Source: a virus. From it: a stretch of DNA of 59,420 nt. Below, one piece after another: positions 1 to 7,121 of this stretch. Both the position numbers and the translations under genes were made by a program. The notes below the pieces were generated by a model. It did no database searches. It saw only the letters and a list, made by a program, of their open reading frames with translations, and was not told the DNA's origin. Numbering within the stretch: position 1 is the first letter of the stretch; every line of letters starts with the position of its first letter. The stretch is taken from positions 1-59,420 of the IMG/VR virus record IMGVR_UViG_3300036719_004930. The stretch is one strand, 5' to 3'.

Positions 1-45
1 TGCAGCTACAAACATAAGCACCTTTGCTTTGTTGTTATGTGCCAT
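1..45 (-). CDS. Start of a leftward gene, truncated by window edge
   Basis: Only the first 15 codons are inside the window, reading MAHNNKAKVLMFVAA. The start is supported by a near-perfect Shine-Dalgarno (AAAGGAGG on the minus strand, about 46-58) seven bases before the ATG at 45-43. Nothing can be said about function. The gene is divergent from the one starting at 393. Confidence 0.6.
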   Translation of the reverse strand, partial: MAHNNKAKVLMFVAA

Positions 46-392
46 TGTTTCCCTCCTTTATTGGGTTAGTTGTGGCAAAAAAAAGCACAAGCATTGTTAG
101 TGCATGTGCTAGTAATATTCTTAGTAGATACCCCCCATACTCCGGTGGGCACGTTAAAGATTACGTTGTATCATATGTTATAATAGTTAGTGGCCTAAAA
201 TTTTTCCCTATTTTTTAGACCTAATGAACTTTATACTAGTTTATATAGGTTAGAGCCCATTATGGAGTCGGCCGGAAAAATATTTTGGATATTTATGCCT
301 ACGAGTTGACAAAGACCATAAGAGTCGATAGATTATCCCCTACGTCGGTGTCCGCCGGCGATAAAAACCACTAATCATATAGGAGAATCAAA
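46..392. other. Divergent intergenic region, no gene seen
   Basis: About 350 bases between a leftward gene start (45) and a rightward start (393). It holds one clear sigma70-type promoter (306-334). A 64-codon open frame here (24-218) overlaps the divergent start and has no ribosome site, so I treat this stretch as regulatory. A GC-rich stretch at 336-361 lies in the 5' leader of gene 393. The sequence at 84-110 contains a weak imperfect hairpin (AGCAC/GTGCT). Confidence 0.5.
306..334 (+). promoter_or_regulatory. Sigma70-type promoter
   Basis: A consensus -35 TTGACA (306-311) is followed by a 17-base spacer and the -10 TAGATT (329-334). It points at the gene starting at 393, giving a leader of roughly 50 bases. 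Confidence 0.6.
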
Positions 393-563
393 ATGCCACG
401 TAAAAAGGTATACCCAGAAAGCGTATACGTAGAAACACAGGAGGACGAAGAAATGATCGAAGAGATCATGGACACCTATAGTGCCTCTAATTTCTTTAAC
501 AAATACCCTAAACAAGACTACGAATACGATTCTGACAACTACGATGGATACAGTAGCTACTGA
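393..563 (+). CDS. Small acidic hypothetical protein
   Basis: A 56-residue protein beginning MPRKKVYPESVYVE, acidic in the middle (TQEDEEMIEEIMD) and rich in Tyr, Asp and Ser at the C-terminus. The start has a good Shine-Dalgarno (AGGAG at 381-385). It follows a strong sigma70-type promoter, so it is probably expressed early. I do not recognise the family. The next gene begins close to its stop. Confidence 0.6.
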   Translation: MPRKKVYPESVYVETQEDEEMIEEIMDTYSASNFFNKYPKQDYEYDSDNYDGYSSY

Positions 564-586
564 TTATGAAAAAGGAAAACACCAAT

Positions 587-1153
587 ATGCTCACACTCAC
601 TGATAATATGAGAATAACAACAGATAAGGCGATAATAATCGATGAAAGACTAATGGCTTCACCATTGGGTAATAGCTTTCACAACTTACTGTTAAAAAAC
701 CATGATGTATATTATTTTAATATGAAAGATTATAACTATCCAGACCTATCCTGTATACAGATACAGAAAAGCGTGTATGACACCTTTCAGGTAGGATATA
801 AGACAATTACATTTATAGGATATAAAGAATCCTGTGAATTGTTCTATAGTCTATATAACCTTAAATCATTTGTATTTGATTCAGTAATATTGGTTGAGCC
901 TAAGAACCATAATACTAAATTGTTTAAAAAGCTCAAGGGCAAGACTAACTCTATACTTTGTATCAATAAGGAACGCTATAACACGTTCTACGAAGATACA
1001 AATAACAATTACTCTGTACAGTACTTAAAGACGTTTTTACCCTTTACGCACTCTCCTAGAGTGGCTAAAGAGGTTCTAGGGTGGTTAACCTGTGGAGTTT
1101 ATGGACAAGCTTACTTAGATGACCCACATGGGAAGCTTTTTAAGCTTAGTTAA
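587..1153 (+). CDS. Hypothetical protein, possible degenerate alpha/beta fold
   Basis: A 188-residue protein from ATG 587, which has AAAGGA at 571-576. An ATG at 566 in the same frame has no ribosome site but is possible. The alternating hydrophobic strands and helices (KAIIIDE near the start, KTITFIGYKESCELFYSLY in the middle, SVILVEP) resemble an alpha/beta hydrolase-like core. I see no convincing catalytic triad, so I assign no function. The 3' end meets the convergent gene at 1150-1434. Confidence 0.6.
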   Translation: MLTLTDNMRITTDKAIIIDERLMASPLGNSFHNLLLKNHDVYYFNMKDYNYPDLSCIQIQKSVYDTFQVGYKTITFIGYKESCELFYSLYNLKSFVFDSVILVEPKNHNTKLFKKLKGKTNSILCINKERYNTFYEDTNNNYSVQYLKTFLPFTHSPRVAKEVLGWLTCGVYGQAYLDDPHGKLFKLS

Positions 1154-1434
1154 GCCCGACGCTCTAAATCGTCAGGATCTATAAACACAACAGTGTCTAG
1201 ATCATCAATGATCCCCTTGACTATCTCCTCAACATGTTTATCCGTGATTGAGGAGGTGTCTTGGATCATTTCCCATTGGTCTAGGCTAAAGTAAGAAAAG
1301 CACAAGGTTTTATATTTGTTGCGCAGAATCGCAATAACGCCAGCTTCGCCCTCGTCAGAAAGGTAATCAACGACAACCATGTTGTCTACGTCGTTACTAC
1401 CAACAAAGTTCTTAATGAGTTCCCATATATTCAT
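1150..1434 (-). CDS. Hypothetical 94-residue protein ending in a CGG codon
   Basis: The ATG at 1434 has a strong Shine-Dalgarno (AAAGGAGAGCC). The sequence is acidic with alternating strands (NMVVVDYLSDEGEAGVIAIL). The third codon before the stop is an in-frame CGG (minus strand, 1158-1156). Read conventionally the protein ends DDLERRA. If CGG shifts the frame +1 as elsewhere here, it ends DDLERGLN with a stop at 1148-1146. Both endings overlap the end of the convergent gene. Function unknown. Confidence 0.6.
   Translation of the reverse strand: MNIWELIKNFVGSNDVDNMVVVDYLSDEGEAGVIAILRNKYKTLCFSYFSLDQWEMIQDTSSITDKHVEEIVKGIIDDLDTVVFIDPDDLERRA
1155..1158 (-). other. CGGG at gene end, ambiguous +1 recoding site
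   Basis: The minus strand reads CGT CGG GCT TAA, or after a +1 shift CGT C GGG CTT AAC TAA. Both frames stop within four codons, so this is the only in-frame CGG in the window whose reading cannot be decided from the sequence. Confidence 0.35.
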
Positions 1435-1448
1435 GGCTCTCCTTTATA

Positions 1449-1476
1449 AGCATATTAATATAGTACCCTGAATCAA
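1449..1476 (-). promoter_or_regulatory. Candidate promoter for the 1434 gene
   Basis: On the minus strand TTGATT (1476-1471), a 16-base spacer and TATGCT (1454-1449) lie just before the ribosome site of the gene starting at 1434. The match to sigma70 consensus is moderate. Confidence 0.35.
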
Positions 1477-1529
1477 GAACTAATAAGATTAAAAAAAGAA
1501 AAAAATTTTGCGCGGAAAAGCGGTTAAAA

Positions 1530-1710
1530 TTAGAATAAATCCTTTTGAGGGTCATCTGCCATCTTAAGCAAGAGATCTCTTGAATTTAGATAAATCTTAA
1601 CAGCCAGATCATAGATCTCGGTATCTTTAGGCGGATTCTTCTTTATTTCGAACAACATCATCTGTCCGATTTTCATCCGTAAAAAAAATATCATCATTTT
1701 GTTCTGACAT
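1530..1710 (-). CDS. Small hypothetical protein made by +1 recoding at CGGA
   Basis: The ATG at 1710 follows GGAGAT. The frame runs 14 codons (ending TDEN), meets CGG at 1668-1666, and without recoding stops after 28 codons. With a +1 shift at CGGA it continues without interruption for 44 more residues (GQMMLFEIKKNPPKD...) to a TAA at 1532-1530, ending DPQKDLF. The total span is 181 bases, three times 60 plus one. It is last in the recA-side leftward group and is followed by a T-rich tract. No family recognised. It would be missed by standard gene finders. Confidence 0.6.
1665..1668 (-). other. CGGA +1 recoding site
   Basis: Minus strand AAT CGG ACA is read AAT [CGGA] CAG. The upstream frame otherwise stops at TAA thirteen codons later, while the +1 frame is open to a natural-looking end. 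This is one of eleven clear sites and shows that the rule applies on both strands. Confidence 0.7.
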
Positions 1711-1749
1711 TAAAATCTCCAAATAAAGCTAACAATTTTTAAATAATAC

Positions 1750-1908
1750 TTAATTAGTAGCTGTTTCATCTAACTCTACCCATACCTCTCCGCATTCTCT
1801 GCAATCTACTTCGTATCTCATAAAACCTTCATTATTCTTAGTCAGTTCCGTAACCATTAGATTAGGCGGATACGGACAATCAGGACAACTGGTCGGGGAG
1901 CACGCCAT
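1750..1908 (-). CDS. Small zinc-ribbon protein
   Basis: A 52-residue protein with two Cys pairs (CPDC near residue 8-11, CREC near residue 36-39), a typical four-Cys zinc ribbon. It starts at ATG 1908, inside the 3' end of recA, with AAGGAG just upstream in the recA coding sequence, so it is probably translationally coupled to recA. Role unknown; such ribbons often bind nucleic acid or protein partners. Confidence 0.65.
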   Translation of the reverse strand: MACSPTSCPDCPYPPNLMVTELTKNNEGFMRYEVDCRECGEVWVELDETATN

Positions 1909-2896
1909 TAGTAATTAACTCCTTAAGTTCTTTAAGAAGATTTTCATCTTCTCTTATTTTAGTTATAGCTTGTTCTCTACCTTGAGAGAAGGATTCTCCT
2001 CTATAGTAAACCCATGCGCCTTTTTGAGTGAAAACTCCAACCTGCATTGCAGCGTCAAATACGCAACCAAACTTGTCTATACCTTTTCCGTACATAATAT
2101 CGAACTCAGTTAACTTCATTGGAGGAGACATCTTATTCTTGATGACCTTTACTTTTACCTTAATTCCAACAGAGTTACCAAGCTTATCTTTTAGGTCTTC
2201 TTTTTTTCTAATATCAAGTCGGACTGAAGCTGCGTATCTTAAAGCAAAACCACCTGGGGTAGTTTCTGGGTTACCAAACATTACACCAATCTTATTTCTA
2301 ATTTGGTTAATAAATATTATAAGAGTTTTATTCTCGTTTGCTAATGAAACTAACTTACGCATTGCCTTAGCCATCATGCGCGCCTGCAACCCCATTTGGG
2401 AAGACTCCATATCACCTTCAAGCTCTGCCTTAGGTATTAAGCTGGCAACTGAGTCGACAATAACTACGCCAATTTCACCTGTTCTAATAAGCATGTCTAC
2501 AATTTCTAGTCCTTCTTCACCATATGAAGGCTGTGCTAGAAGAAGCTTATTTAGGTCAACTCCAACCGCAGTCATGTAGACCGGATCTAAAGCATGTTCG
2601 GCATCAATATAAGCACATGTTAATCCCATCTTTTGAGCTTCGGCAACAAGCGATAAAGCAAGTGTCGATTTACCTGACGATTCAGGCCCATATATTTCTA
2701 CTACTCTACCAAGTGGTAATCCACCAATACCGAGAATATTATCTAGTGGCAATGCTCCAGTAGAAACTGCTGGCCAAGGTTCAGACTTCTTATTACCAAG
2801 GATCATTACCGATCCAATGCCAAACTGTCTTTCTAACTGAGCAATTGCTATTTCTAAAGTTTTAGATTCTTTTTGTTCTTTTGGTTCTTTTGACAT
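1880..2896 (-). CDS. recA: RecA recombinase
   Basis: A 338-residue RecA, near the usual bacterial length. Visible motifs are Walker A GPESSGKST, Walker B VVIVDSVASL, the L1-region ARMMAKAMRKL and the L2-loop stretch NPETTPGG. It would form the ATP-dependent nucleoprotein filament for strand exchange, here probably serving phage replication and repair by recombination. I chose ATG 2896 (MSKEPKEQ) rather than the in-frame ATG at 2935: it lies 7 nt after an extended -10 box and has AGGTG just before it, whereas the upstream ATG has no ribosome site. No in-frame CGG was found. A small zinc-ribbon gene overlaps its end. Confidence 0.95.
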   Translation of the reverse strand: MSKEPKEQKESKTLEIAIAQLERQFGIGSVMILGNKKSEPWPAVSTGALPLDNILGIGGLPLGRVVEIYGPESSGKSTLALSLVAEAQKMGLTCAYIDAEHALDPVYMTAVGVDLNKLLLAQPSYGEEGLEIVDMLIRTGEIGVVIVDSVASLIPKAELEGDMESSQMGLQARMMAKAMRKLVSLANENKTLIIFINQIRNKIGVMFGNPETTPGGFALRYAASVRLDIRKKEDLKDKLGNSVGIKVKVKVIKNKMSPPMKLTEFDIMYGKGIDKFGCVFDAAMQVGVFTQKGAWVYYRGESFSQGREQAITKIREDENLLKELKELITNGVLPDQLS

Positions 2897-2903
2897 AGCA
2901 CCT

Positions 2904-2913
2904 AGTATACCAT
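2904..2913 (-). promoter_or_regulatory. Extended -10 promoter, leaderless arrangement, recA
   Basis: The minus strand reads ATGGTATACT, an extended -10 (TGn-TATACT) ending 7 bases before the recA ATG. A transcript from it would start at or next to the ATG. A second -10-like TATAAT lies at 2939-2934 and would give a leader of about 30 bases. Which is used cannot be decided by eye. Confidence 0.45.
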
Positions 2914-2975
2914 GCCGGTATATACAATTTGGCATTATAAAAAGTTGTTTTGTGCGGTCTTTAAATATTTACTTT

Positions 2976-2984
2976 TGGTATACT
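2976..2984 (+). promoter_or_regulatory. Extended -10 promoter
   Basis: TGGTATACT (TGn plus TATACT at 2979-2984) has no good -35 but a typical extended -10. It lies about 28 bases before the start at 3012 and is divergent from the recA promoters. Confidence 0.45.
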
Positions 2985-3011
2985 GTATCAACAACATAGC
3001 TAGGAGACAGC

Positions 3012-3176
3012 ATGAAATCTATTCATAATTTAAATTACGATTACTTAAGAGCAGTCAGAATGTTAGAGAAGTCAATTAATACACCTATGGATCTAGTGCG
3101 TTTTTGGTCATTAAGTGGCCCTTGTTTAGAAGATCAGCCCGAAATAGAAAAAATAATAAAAAAAGATTGGCAATGA
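3012..3176 (+). CDS. Small hypothetical protein
   Basis: A 54-residue protein starting MKSIHNLNYDYLRAVRMLEK, with a good ribosome site (TAGGAG at 3001-3006). It is mostly helical in appearance and ends EIEKIIKKDWQ. No family recognised. It sits between an extended -10 promoter and a strong sigma70-type promoter. Confidence 0.6.
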   Translation: MKSIHNLNYDYLRAVRMLEKSINTPMDLVRFWSLSGPCLEDQPEIEKIIKKDWQ

Positions 3177-3177
3177 C

Positions 3178-3207
3178 TTGACAAGAGTGCAAATGTTTGG
3201 GTATACT
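3178..3207 (+). promoter_or_regulatory. Strong sigma70-type promoter
   Basis: A consensus -35 TTGACA (3178-3183), an 18-base spacer and TATACT (3202-3207). It reads toward the ClpB-like gene at 3324 and overlaps the stop codon of the 3012 gene at its 5' side. Confidence 0.6.
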
Positions 3208-3259
3208 TTTTTTCCCCAGCCCTATAGAAGCCTCTTAGTGAGTTTAAAGACTTACGGTA

Positions 3260-3268
3260 GTTACTATA
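3260..3268 (+). promoter_or_regulatory. Late-promoter-like motif GTTACTATA
   Basis: One of nine intergenic copies of the motif [AGT]TTACTATA. It lies 64 bases before the start at 3324, downstream of a host-type promoter, so this gene may be transcribed both early and late. Confidence 0.45.
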
Positions 3269-3323
3269 TTATCATATCATTACTTACGGTTTTGAATGTG
3301 GCTAAAGATAGGGGTCTGATCTC

Positions 3324-4760
3324 ATGAAGATCTATCAGATATATATGCCAGACTTATCCGTGTACGTTAAGTACAAGCTTCTGGATCCAGATGAAGTTAA
3401 AGAATTTTTAGAATCAATCGATACTACGAATCTTCCTAATGTTAAAAAACTGATATTGGAAAATACGGTTTATAATATGAAGACTGAAGTAACTGAAGCA
3501 TTAAGACTAATGCCTAGAGATTCTGCAGAAAAATGTATAGCATCTCTCTATAATGGATGCATTATGCTTAACCCAGGTCTAGATATTGATAGCTGGGTTT
3601 CTTTAGCTAATCCCGATTGGATGAACCCATTTGCTGACAACAAGTTAGATTTGGACGAAGAAAACTTTGACTTCGATAAAGTAAAAGATATGCTTAGAGG
3701 CTCTACTAAGCCTAAGCCTGCACCTCAAAAGGGTAAGCCAAAGAAGATATCTAAACAAAAATTCCTAGACTTAAAAGACCACCTAGAATCTAATATAATT
3801 GGTCAAAACGAAGCTGTATTAGAAGTCTTTAATGCACTAAAAAGATCGCAAGCTGGTTTATCGGACGACAACAGACCATTGGGTATTTTCTTGTTTGCCG
3901 GAGCATCCGGCGTAGGAAAGACGCACTTAGCCTCAAGTCTAAACAAATATCTATTTGGCGAAGACGCGCAAATGGTGAGAATAGACTGTGGAGAGTATCA
4001 ACAAAAGCACGAAAACCAAAAACTAATAGGATCACCTCCAGGTTACGTTGGACACGACGAAGGTGGGCAACTAGTTAACCTAGTTAAAAAGAATCCAAAT
4101 ACAGTTGTGCTGTTAGATGAAGTGGAAAAAGCTCATTCGGATATGTGGAATACTTTTTTAAGAGTCTTTGAAGACGGAGTACTTACAGATGGAAAAGGTG
4201 AGCAAGTTAGCTTTCGCAATACTATAATTATATTAACTACCAACTTAGGTAATGAAAAAATAGTAGATCACCTCACAATGGGGGGAACTGGTTTTACTAA
4301 AGACACACGTGCCAAGTTATTTACAAGAGAGATGCCACCAAGAGAAATGGTGGAAAGAATAACAGCAGAATCTGTTAAAAAACATTTTAGACCAGAGTTT
4401 ATTAATAGACTAGATAAGATTATTGTTTTTAATCATTTAAACAAATCTAACTACGAGAAAATAGCCGAACTAGAAATGTTTGCAGTTGCAGAAAAATTAA
4501 CTAAAAAAGGTTTTACTGTAAGTTACACAGATGAAGCAATAGAGGCTTTAGTCGAAAATGGTATAGATTCAGTTCAAGGTGCAAGAGGATTATCTAAAGC
4601 AAGAAGAGATTTGATAGAAACTCCATTAGCCGATATCTTGATTGGTTCAAACATACCAAGAGGTTCATTGTTTGAAATTGGTTTCAGTAACGATAAGTTT
4701 ACTTTAAAGACAACAAAACCACAAAAAAAGAGTTTGAATAATAAGATAGTAGAACAATAG
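3324..4760 (+). CDS. ClpB/ClpA-like AAA+ ATPase
   Basis: A 478-residue protein with one AAA+ module of the Clp D2 type. Walker A GASGVGKT is at residues 193-200, the substrate-gripping pore loop GYVG at about 240-243, and Walker B VVLLDEVEKAH at 261-271, followed by the sensor region TIIILTTNLGN. The first 130 residues are not a recognisable Clp N-domain and are joined by a Lys/Pro-rich linker. Family knowledge suggests an ATP-driven unfoldase or disaggregase. Being single-module and lacking a visible ClpP-binding tripeptide loop, it may act as a chaperone in assembly or host takeover. It opens the late plus-strand block. Confidence 0.85.
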   Translation: MKIYQIYMPDLSVYVKYKLLDPDEVKEFLESIDTTNLPNVKKLILENTVYNMKTEVTEALRLMPRDSAEKCIASLYNGCIMLNPGLDIDSWVSLANPDWMNPFADNKLDLDEENFDFDKVKDMLRGSTKPKPAPQKGKPKKISKQKFLDLKDHLESNIIGQNEAVLEVFNALKRSQAGLSDDNRPLGIFLFAGASGVGKTHLASSLNKYLFGEDAQMVRIDCGEYQQKHENQKLIGSPPGYVGHDEGGQLVNLVKKNPNTVVLLDEVEKAHSDMWNTFLRVFEDGVLTDGKGEQVSFRNTIIILTTNLGNEKIVDHLTMGGTGFTKDTRAKLFTREMPPREMVERITAESVKKHFRPEFINRLDKIIVFNHLNKSNYEKIAELEMFAVAEKLTKKGFTVSYTDEAIEALVENGIDSVQGARGLSKARRDLIETPLADILIGSNIPRGSLFEIGFSNDKFTLKTTKPQKKSLNNKIVEQ

Positions 4761-4761
4761 A

Positions 4762-4770
4762 GTTACTATA
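4762..4770 (+). promoter_or_regulatory. Late-promoter-like motif GTTACTATA
   Basis: An intergenic copy of the repeated motif, starting 36 bases before the ATG at 4798, in the gap after the ClpB-like gene. Confidence 0.5.
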
Positions 4771-4797
4771 ATAACATAACTTACAAAAGAGGTGTTT

Positions 4798-5122
4798 ATG
4801 GCAAGAGCTATTAATGCAATAACAAGACCAATCTCAACTGCACGCGCCATGGCAAGAGGCGCAGAGTTTGGTAAATTTAAGGGCAATATGGCCGATAGAG
4901 GGACAAGGTTCGCTATAGGTGCACTTGGCGGTACTGCTGGTTTATCTAAGACTAAGCGGATATATAGGCGATTCAAAGCATGTATTCGATAAGGCTATAT
5001 TAGCCAGAGGTGGAAAAAGAATTTCTGGTGCAGTTGCTATGGGTGCAGCTATTGGCGGTATAAGAGGAAGAACAACTTCCGGCCTTAATAAGGGCAAATC
5101 CGGCGGAATGTACCAATATTAA
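4798..5122 (+). CDS. Small Gly/Ala/Arg-rich virion-type protein, +1 recoded
   Basis: Starts at ATG 4798 after AAGAGGTG. The first 53 codons end GLSKTK, then CGG at 4957. Unshifted, the frame stops at 4992. With a +1 shift at CGGA it continues GYIGDSKHVFDKAILARG to TAA at 5120-5122, giving about 107 residues. The span of 325 bases is three times 108 plus one. Gly- and Ala-rich segments (RFAIGALGGTAG, VAMGAAIGGI) match the neighbouring presumed internal virion proteins. Function unknown; they could be membrane-active or core proteins. Confidence 0.7.
4957..4960 (+). other. CGGA +1 recoding site
   Basis: AAG CGG ATA is read AAG [CGGA] TAT, joining two frames that each end within the gene and that share the same Gly-rich composition. 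Confidence 0.8.
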
Positions 5123-5138
5123 ACGGAGGTTTAATCTA

Positions 5139-5792
5139 ATGGCAATCCCCAGGTCAGTAGTTAACACTGCTAGTACTTTATATGGCGGTTCAGGCGTTGT
5201 AGCTAAGTCTAAAGCAGGAAAAACATTCTCTCATGCAACAAGAGAACTTGGTCCTATAGGTAAAAGGATACATAGTTTTCTTCAAAGCGGTCCAGAAAAC
5301 AGTCTTGGTAGAAGAGCTATAACAACCGCAAGAGCTGTTATGGACTATAGAGGCCGCGGCCTTGCTAGGCTAGGTGACTTGCCACAGGGCGCTGAAACGG
5401 TTTCGAAAAGAGTCGCTAGTGGAGGAAGGCCATCAGCAGGTAATCCTCGTGGTTTGGTAATAGGTTCAGACCGTGGACCAATTAGTTCACGAACTAAAAT
5501 TAATATAGATCCATCAAATAATAAGTCTATCGACTATAGAGTTCAAGGATATTTTCCTGGCGGAACAAGAGGGATGGGTAATGTTGGTACAGGCGGACAG
5601 TTTATGTCTAATCCAATGGCAGCACAAACTATAAGAAACAGAAACAGAAGAATATTTGGCTATGGAGCTGGCGCAGCAGGTCTTGGTATGGCTAATGCTT
5701 CTATAGATAGAAGAGGCTACTCTAGGCGTAAACCAAACCCTCAGCCATCTGGTAGAATAGGTACACCCAAAGGATTGGGTAGAAACGCGTAA
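5139..5792 (+). CDS. Basic Gly/Arg-rich structural-type protein
   Basis: A 217-residue basic, Gly/Arg/Ser-rich, largely low-complexity protein. It has a good ribosome site (ACGGAGG at 5123-5129). Composition and position among similar proteins before the terminase suggest an internal or DNA-associated virion protein, but I recognise no domain. Confidence 0.65.
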   Translation: MAIPRSVVNTASTLYGGSGVVAKSKAGKTFSHATRELGPIGKRIHSFLQSGPENSLGRRAITTARAVMDYRGRGLARLGDLPQGAETVSKRVASGGRPSAGNPRGLVIGSDRGPISSRTKINIDPSNNKSIDYRVQGYFPGGTRGMGNVGTGGQFMSNPMAAQTIRNRNRRIFGYGAGAAGLGMANASIDRRGYSRRKPNPQPSGRIGTPKGLGRNA

Positions 5793-5804
5793 GGATGTTT
5801 GGTT

Positions 5805-6218
5805 ATGAGTGATTGGAAAATGCATCTAAATAAAAATGGTGACTTTGAATTAGCTAGCTTTTTGTATAAGACAATAAATAATTTAATGAAACAGTCTCTA
5901 GATATGGGCACCATGCTGTCTTCTGATAATCAAAAGCTCAGGGCATATAAAGAACAAACTAAGAAGATGTTTAAACAAAAATGGTTTGATGTTGCTCAGT
6001 CACTTGAGCATTTTGATATTATACAAAAGTGCACATGCTTTTCAGACGAAAGAGAATCTTACTGCGAAGTATGCAAAGGTGCTAGATATATAACTAGTTC
6101 TCATTTATCAGCAGATCAGATGAGAGAAATTGGCGTTTTTACTAATGCAAATCAAAGTGATGATCTTATCGCAAGATTAGAAAAAGGTCTTCAAGAAGTC
6201 TTAAACGATTTAAGATAA
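5805..6218 (+). CDS. Hypothetical protein with Cys-rich zinc-binding motif
   Basis: A 137-residue protein starting MSDWKMHLNKNGDF (ribosome site AAGGA at 5791-5795; an in-frame TTG at 5799 is less likely). A Cys-rich motif near residues 84-98 (CTCF...YCEVC) suggests a zinc knuckle. The rest is helical. It is followed immediately by another zinc-ribbon gene. Function unknown. Confidence 0.6.
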   Translation: MSDWKMHLNKNGDFELASFLYKTINNLMKQSLDMGTMLSSDNQKLRAYKEQTKKMFKQKWFDVAQSLEHFDIIQKCTCFSDERESYCEVCKGARYITSSHLSADQMREIGVFTNANQSDDLIARLEKGLQEVLNDLR

Positions 6219-6220
6219 TT

Positions 6221-6391
6221 TTGTTGTGCGGCAGATGTAATCATTCTATGATTTTAGTATTAGATGATACAGCAAAGAGAAAAAGCACTAGCAGCATAGA
6301 TTACTATTGCTGCTATTGTAAAAGTGCTCATGTAGAGAAATATGAGAATGGTAATTTAAGATCTATTGATTGGATTGACTTTAATGTCTGA
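6221..6391 (+). CDS. Small zinc-ribbon protein
   Basis: An open frame of about 56 codons with CGRC near its start and CCYC near the middle, a four-Cys ribbon. No ATG precedes the first Cys pair, so initiation is probably at a TTG (6221 or 6224) or by coupling to the preceding gene. The stop overlaps the next start (ATGTCTGA), which supports a real, coupled gene. The exact start is unsure. Confidence 0.5.
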   Translation: MLCGRCNHSMILVLDDTAKRKSTSSIDYYCCYCKSAHVEKYENGNLRSIDWIDFNV

Positions 6392-7121
6392 TATTGAAAA
6401 GTATAATAAAAATAGTTTTTTAAAAACATTTGAATCGTTGAGGCCTGATTTGTTCTTCCCGGAAGAATGGACAGAAGAACAAAGAAGTAAAGCTTCCGAT
6501 TTAATTAGACCGCAAAAAACCAGAACTTCTATGTTTGCATCTATACCCATGAGGTGTGAAGCAGTAAAATGTATATTTGCTTCTACATGCCCGCTACATA
6601 AAGAAGATCTTGCTCCAAAGGGTGACCCATGTCCAATAGAGATGTCTATGGTTTCTCAATTTACTTATGAATACATGGATCAACTAGAAGTCAGCCCAGA
6701 GAATTTAGTAGAGGTATCAATGGTTAGGGATTTAGTTGACCAAGAAATACAATACGTAAGAAAAACTAAACTACTAGCAAAAGAGCATTTTATACAAGAA
6801 AATATAATTGGTATAGACCCAAATAGTGGAGAGCCAATTTTAAAGAAAGAATTGCACTTAGCAGTAGAGTTAGAAGATAGATTGCATAAGAGAAGAAAAG
6901 ATCTTAGGAATCAGCTTTTGGCGACTAGAGAAGCAAGAGCTAAAGCCGGCCAAACACAACTCGATACAGCACAGGCAATATCAGAAATAATAGACAAAGT
7001 TCAGTCTATGGAATTAGAACGTGAAAAGTTAATAAAGAAGAAGCTAGGAACTCTTGAGGTAGACGACTACATAGAGGCACAACAACCAAGCGAAAAAGAC
7101 GACCAAGATGCCAAGACTTAA
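6384..7121 (+). CDS. Cys-rich coiled-coil hypothetical protein
   Basis: A 245-residue protein starting at ATG 6384, within the stop of the upstream zinc-ribbon gene. A cluster with spacing C..C....CP......C near residues 54-80 (CEAVKCIFASTCP, then GDPCPIE) looks metal-binding. The second half is a long Glu/Lys/Arg-rich helix consistent with a coiled coil. Its place before the virion genes and terminase makes a packaging or assembly role possible (for example a small-terminase function), but I have no direct evidence. Confidence 0.6.
   Translation: MSDIEKYNKNSFLKTFESLRPDLFFPEEWTEEQRSKASDLIRPQKTRTSMFASIPMRCEAVKCIFASTCPLHKEDLAPKGDPCPIEMSMVSQFTYEYMDQLEVSPENLVEVSMVRDLVDQEIQYVRKTKLLAKEHFIQENIIGIDPNSGEPILKKELHLAVELEDRLHKRRKDLRNQLLATREARAKAGQTQLDTAQAISEIIDKVQSMELEREKLIKKKLGTLEVDDYIEAQQPSEKDDQDAKT

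Noticed and set aside
24-218. Plus-strand 64-codon open frame
   Set aside because: No ribosome site; it overlaps the start of a leftward gene with a perfect one.
231-361. A tRNA in the 5' intergenic region that might read CGGA
   Set aside because: TCCG occurs at about 351, but there is no T-arm (GGTTCGA-like) sequence or cloverleaf pairing around it.
2028-2579. Plus-strand 183-codon frame opposite recA
   Set aside because: It is the shadow of a clearly real recA gene on the minus strand.
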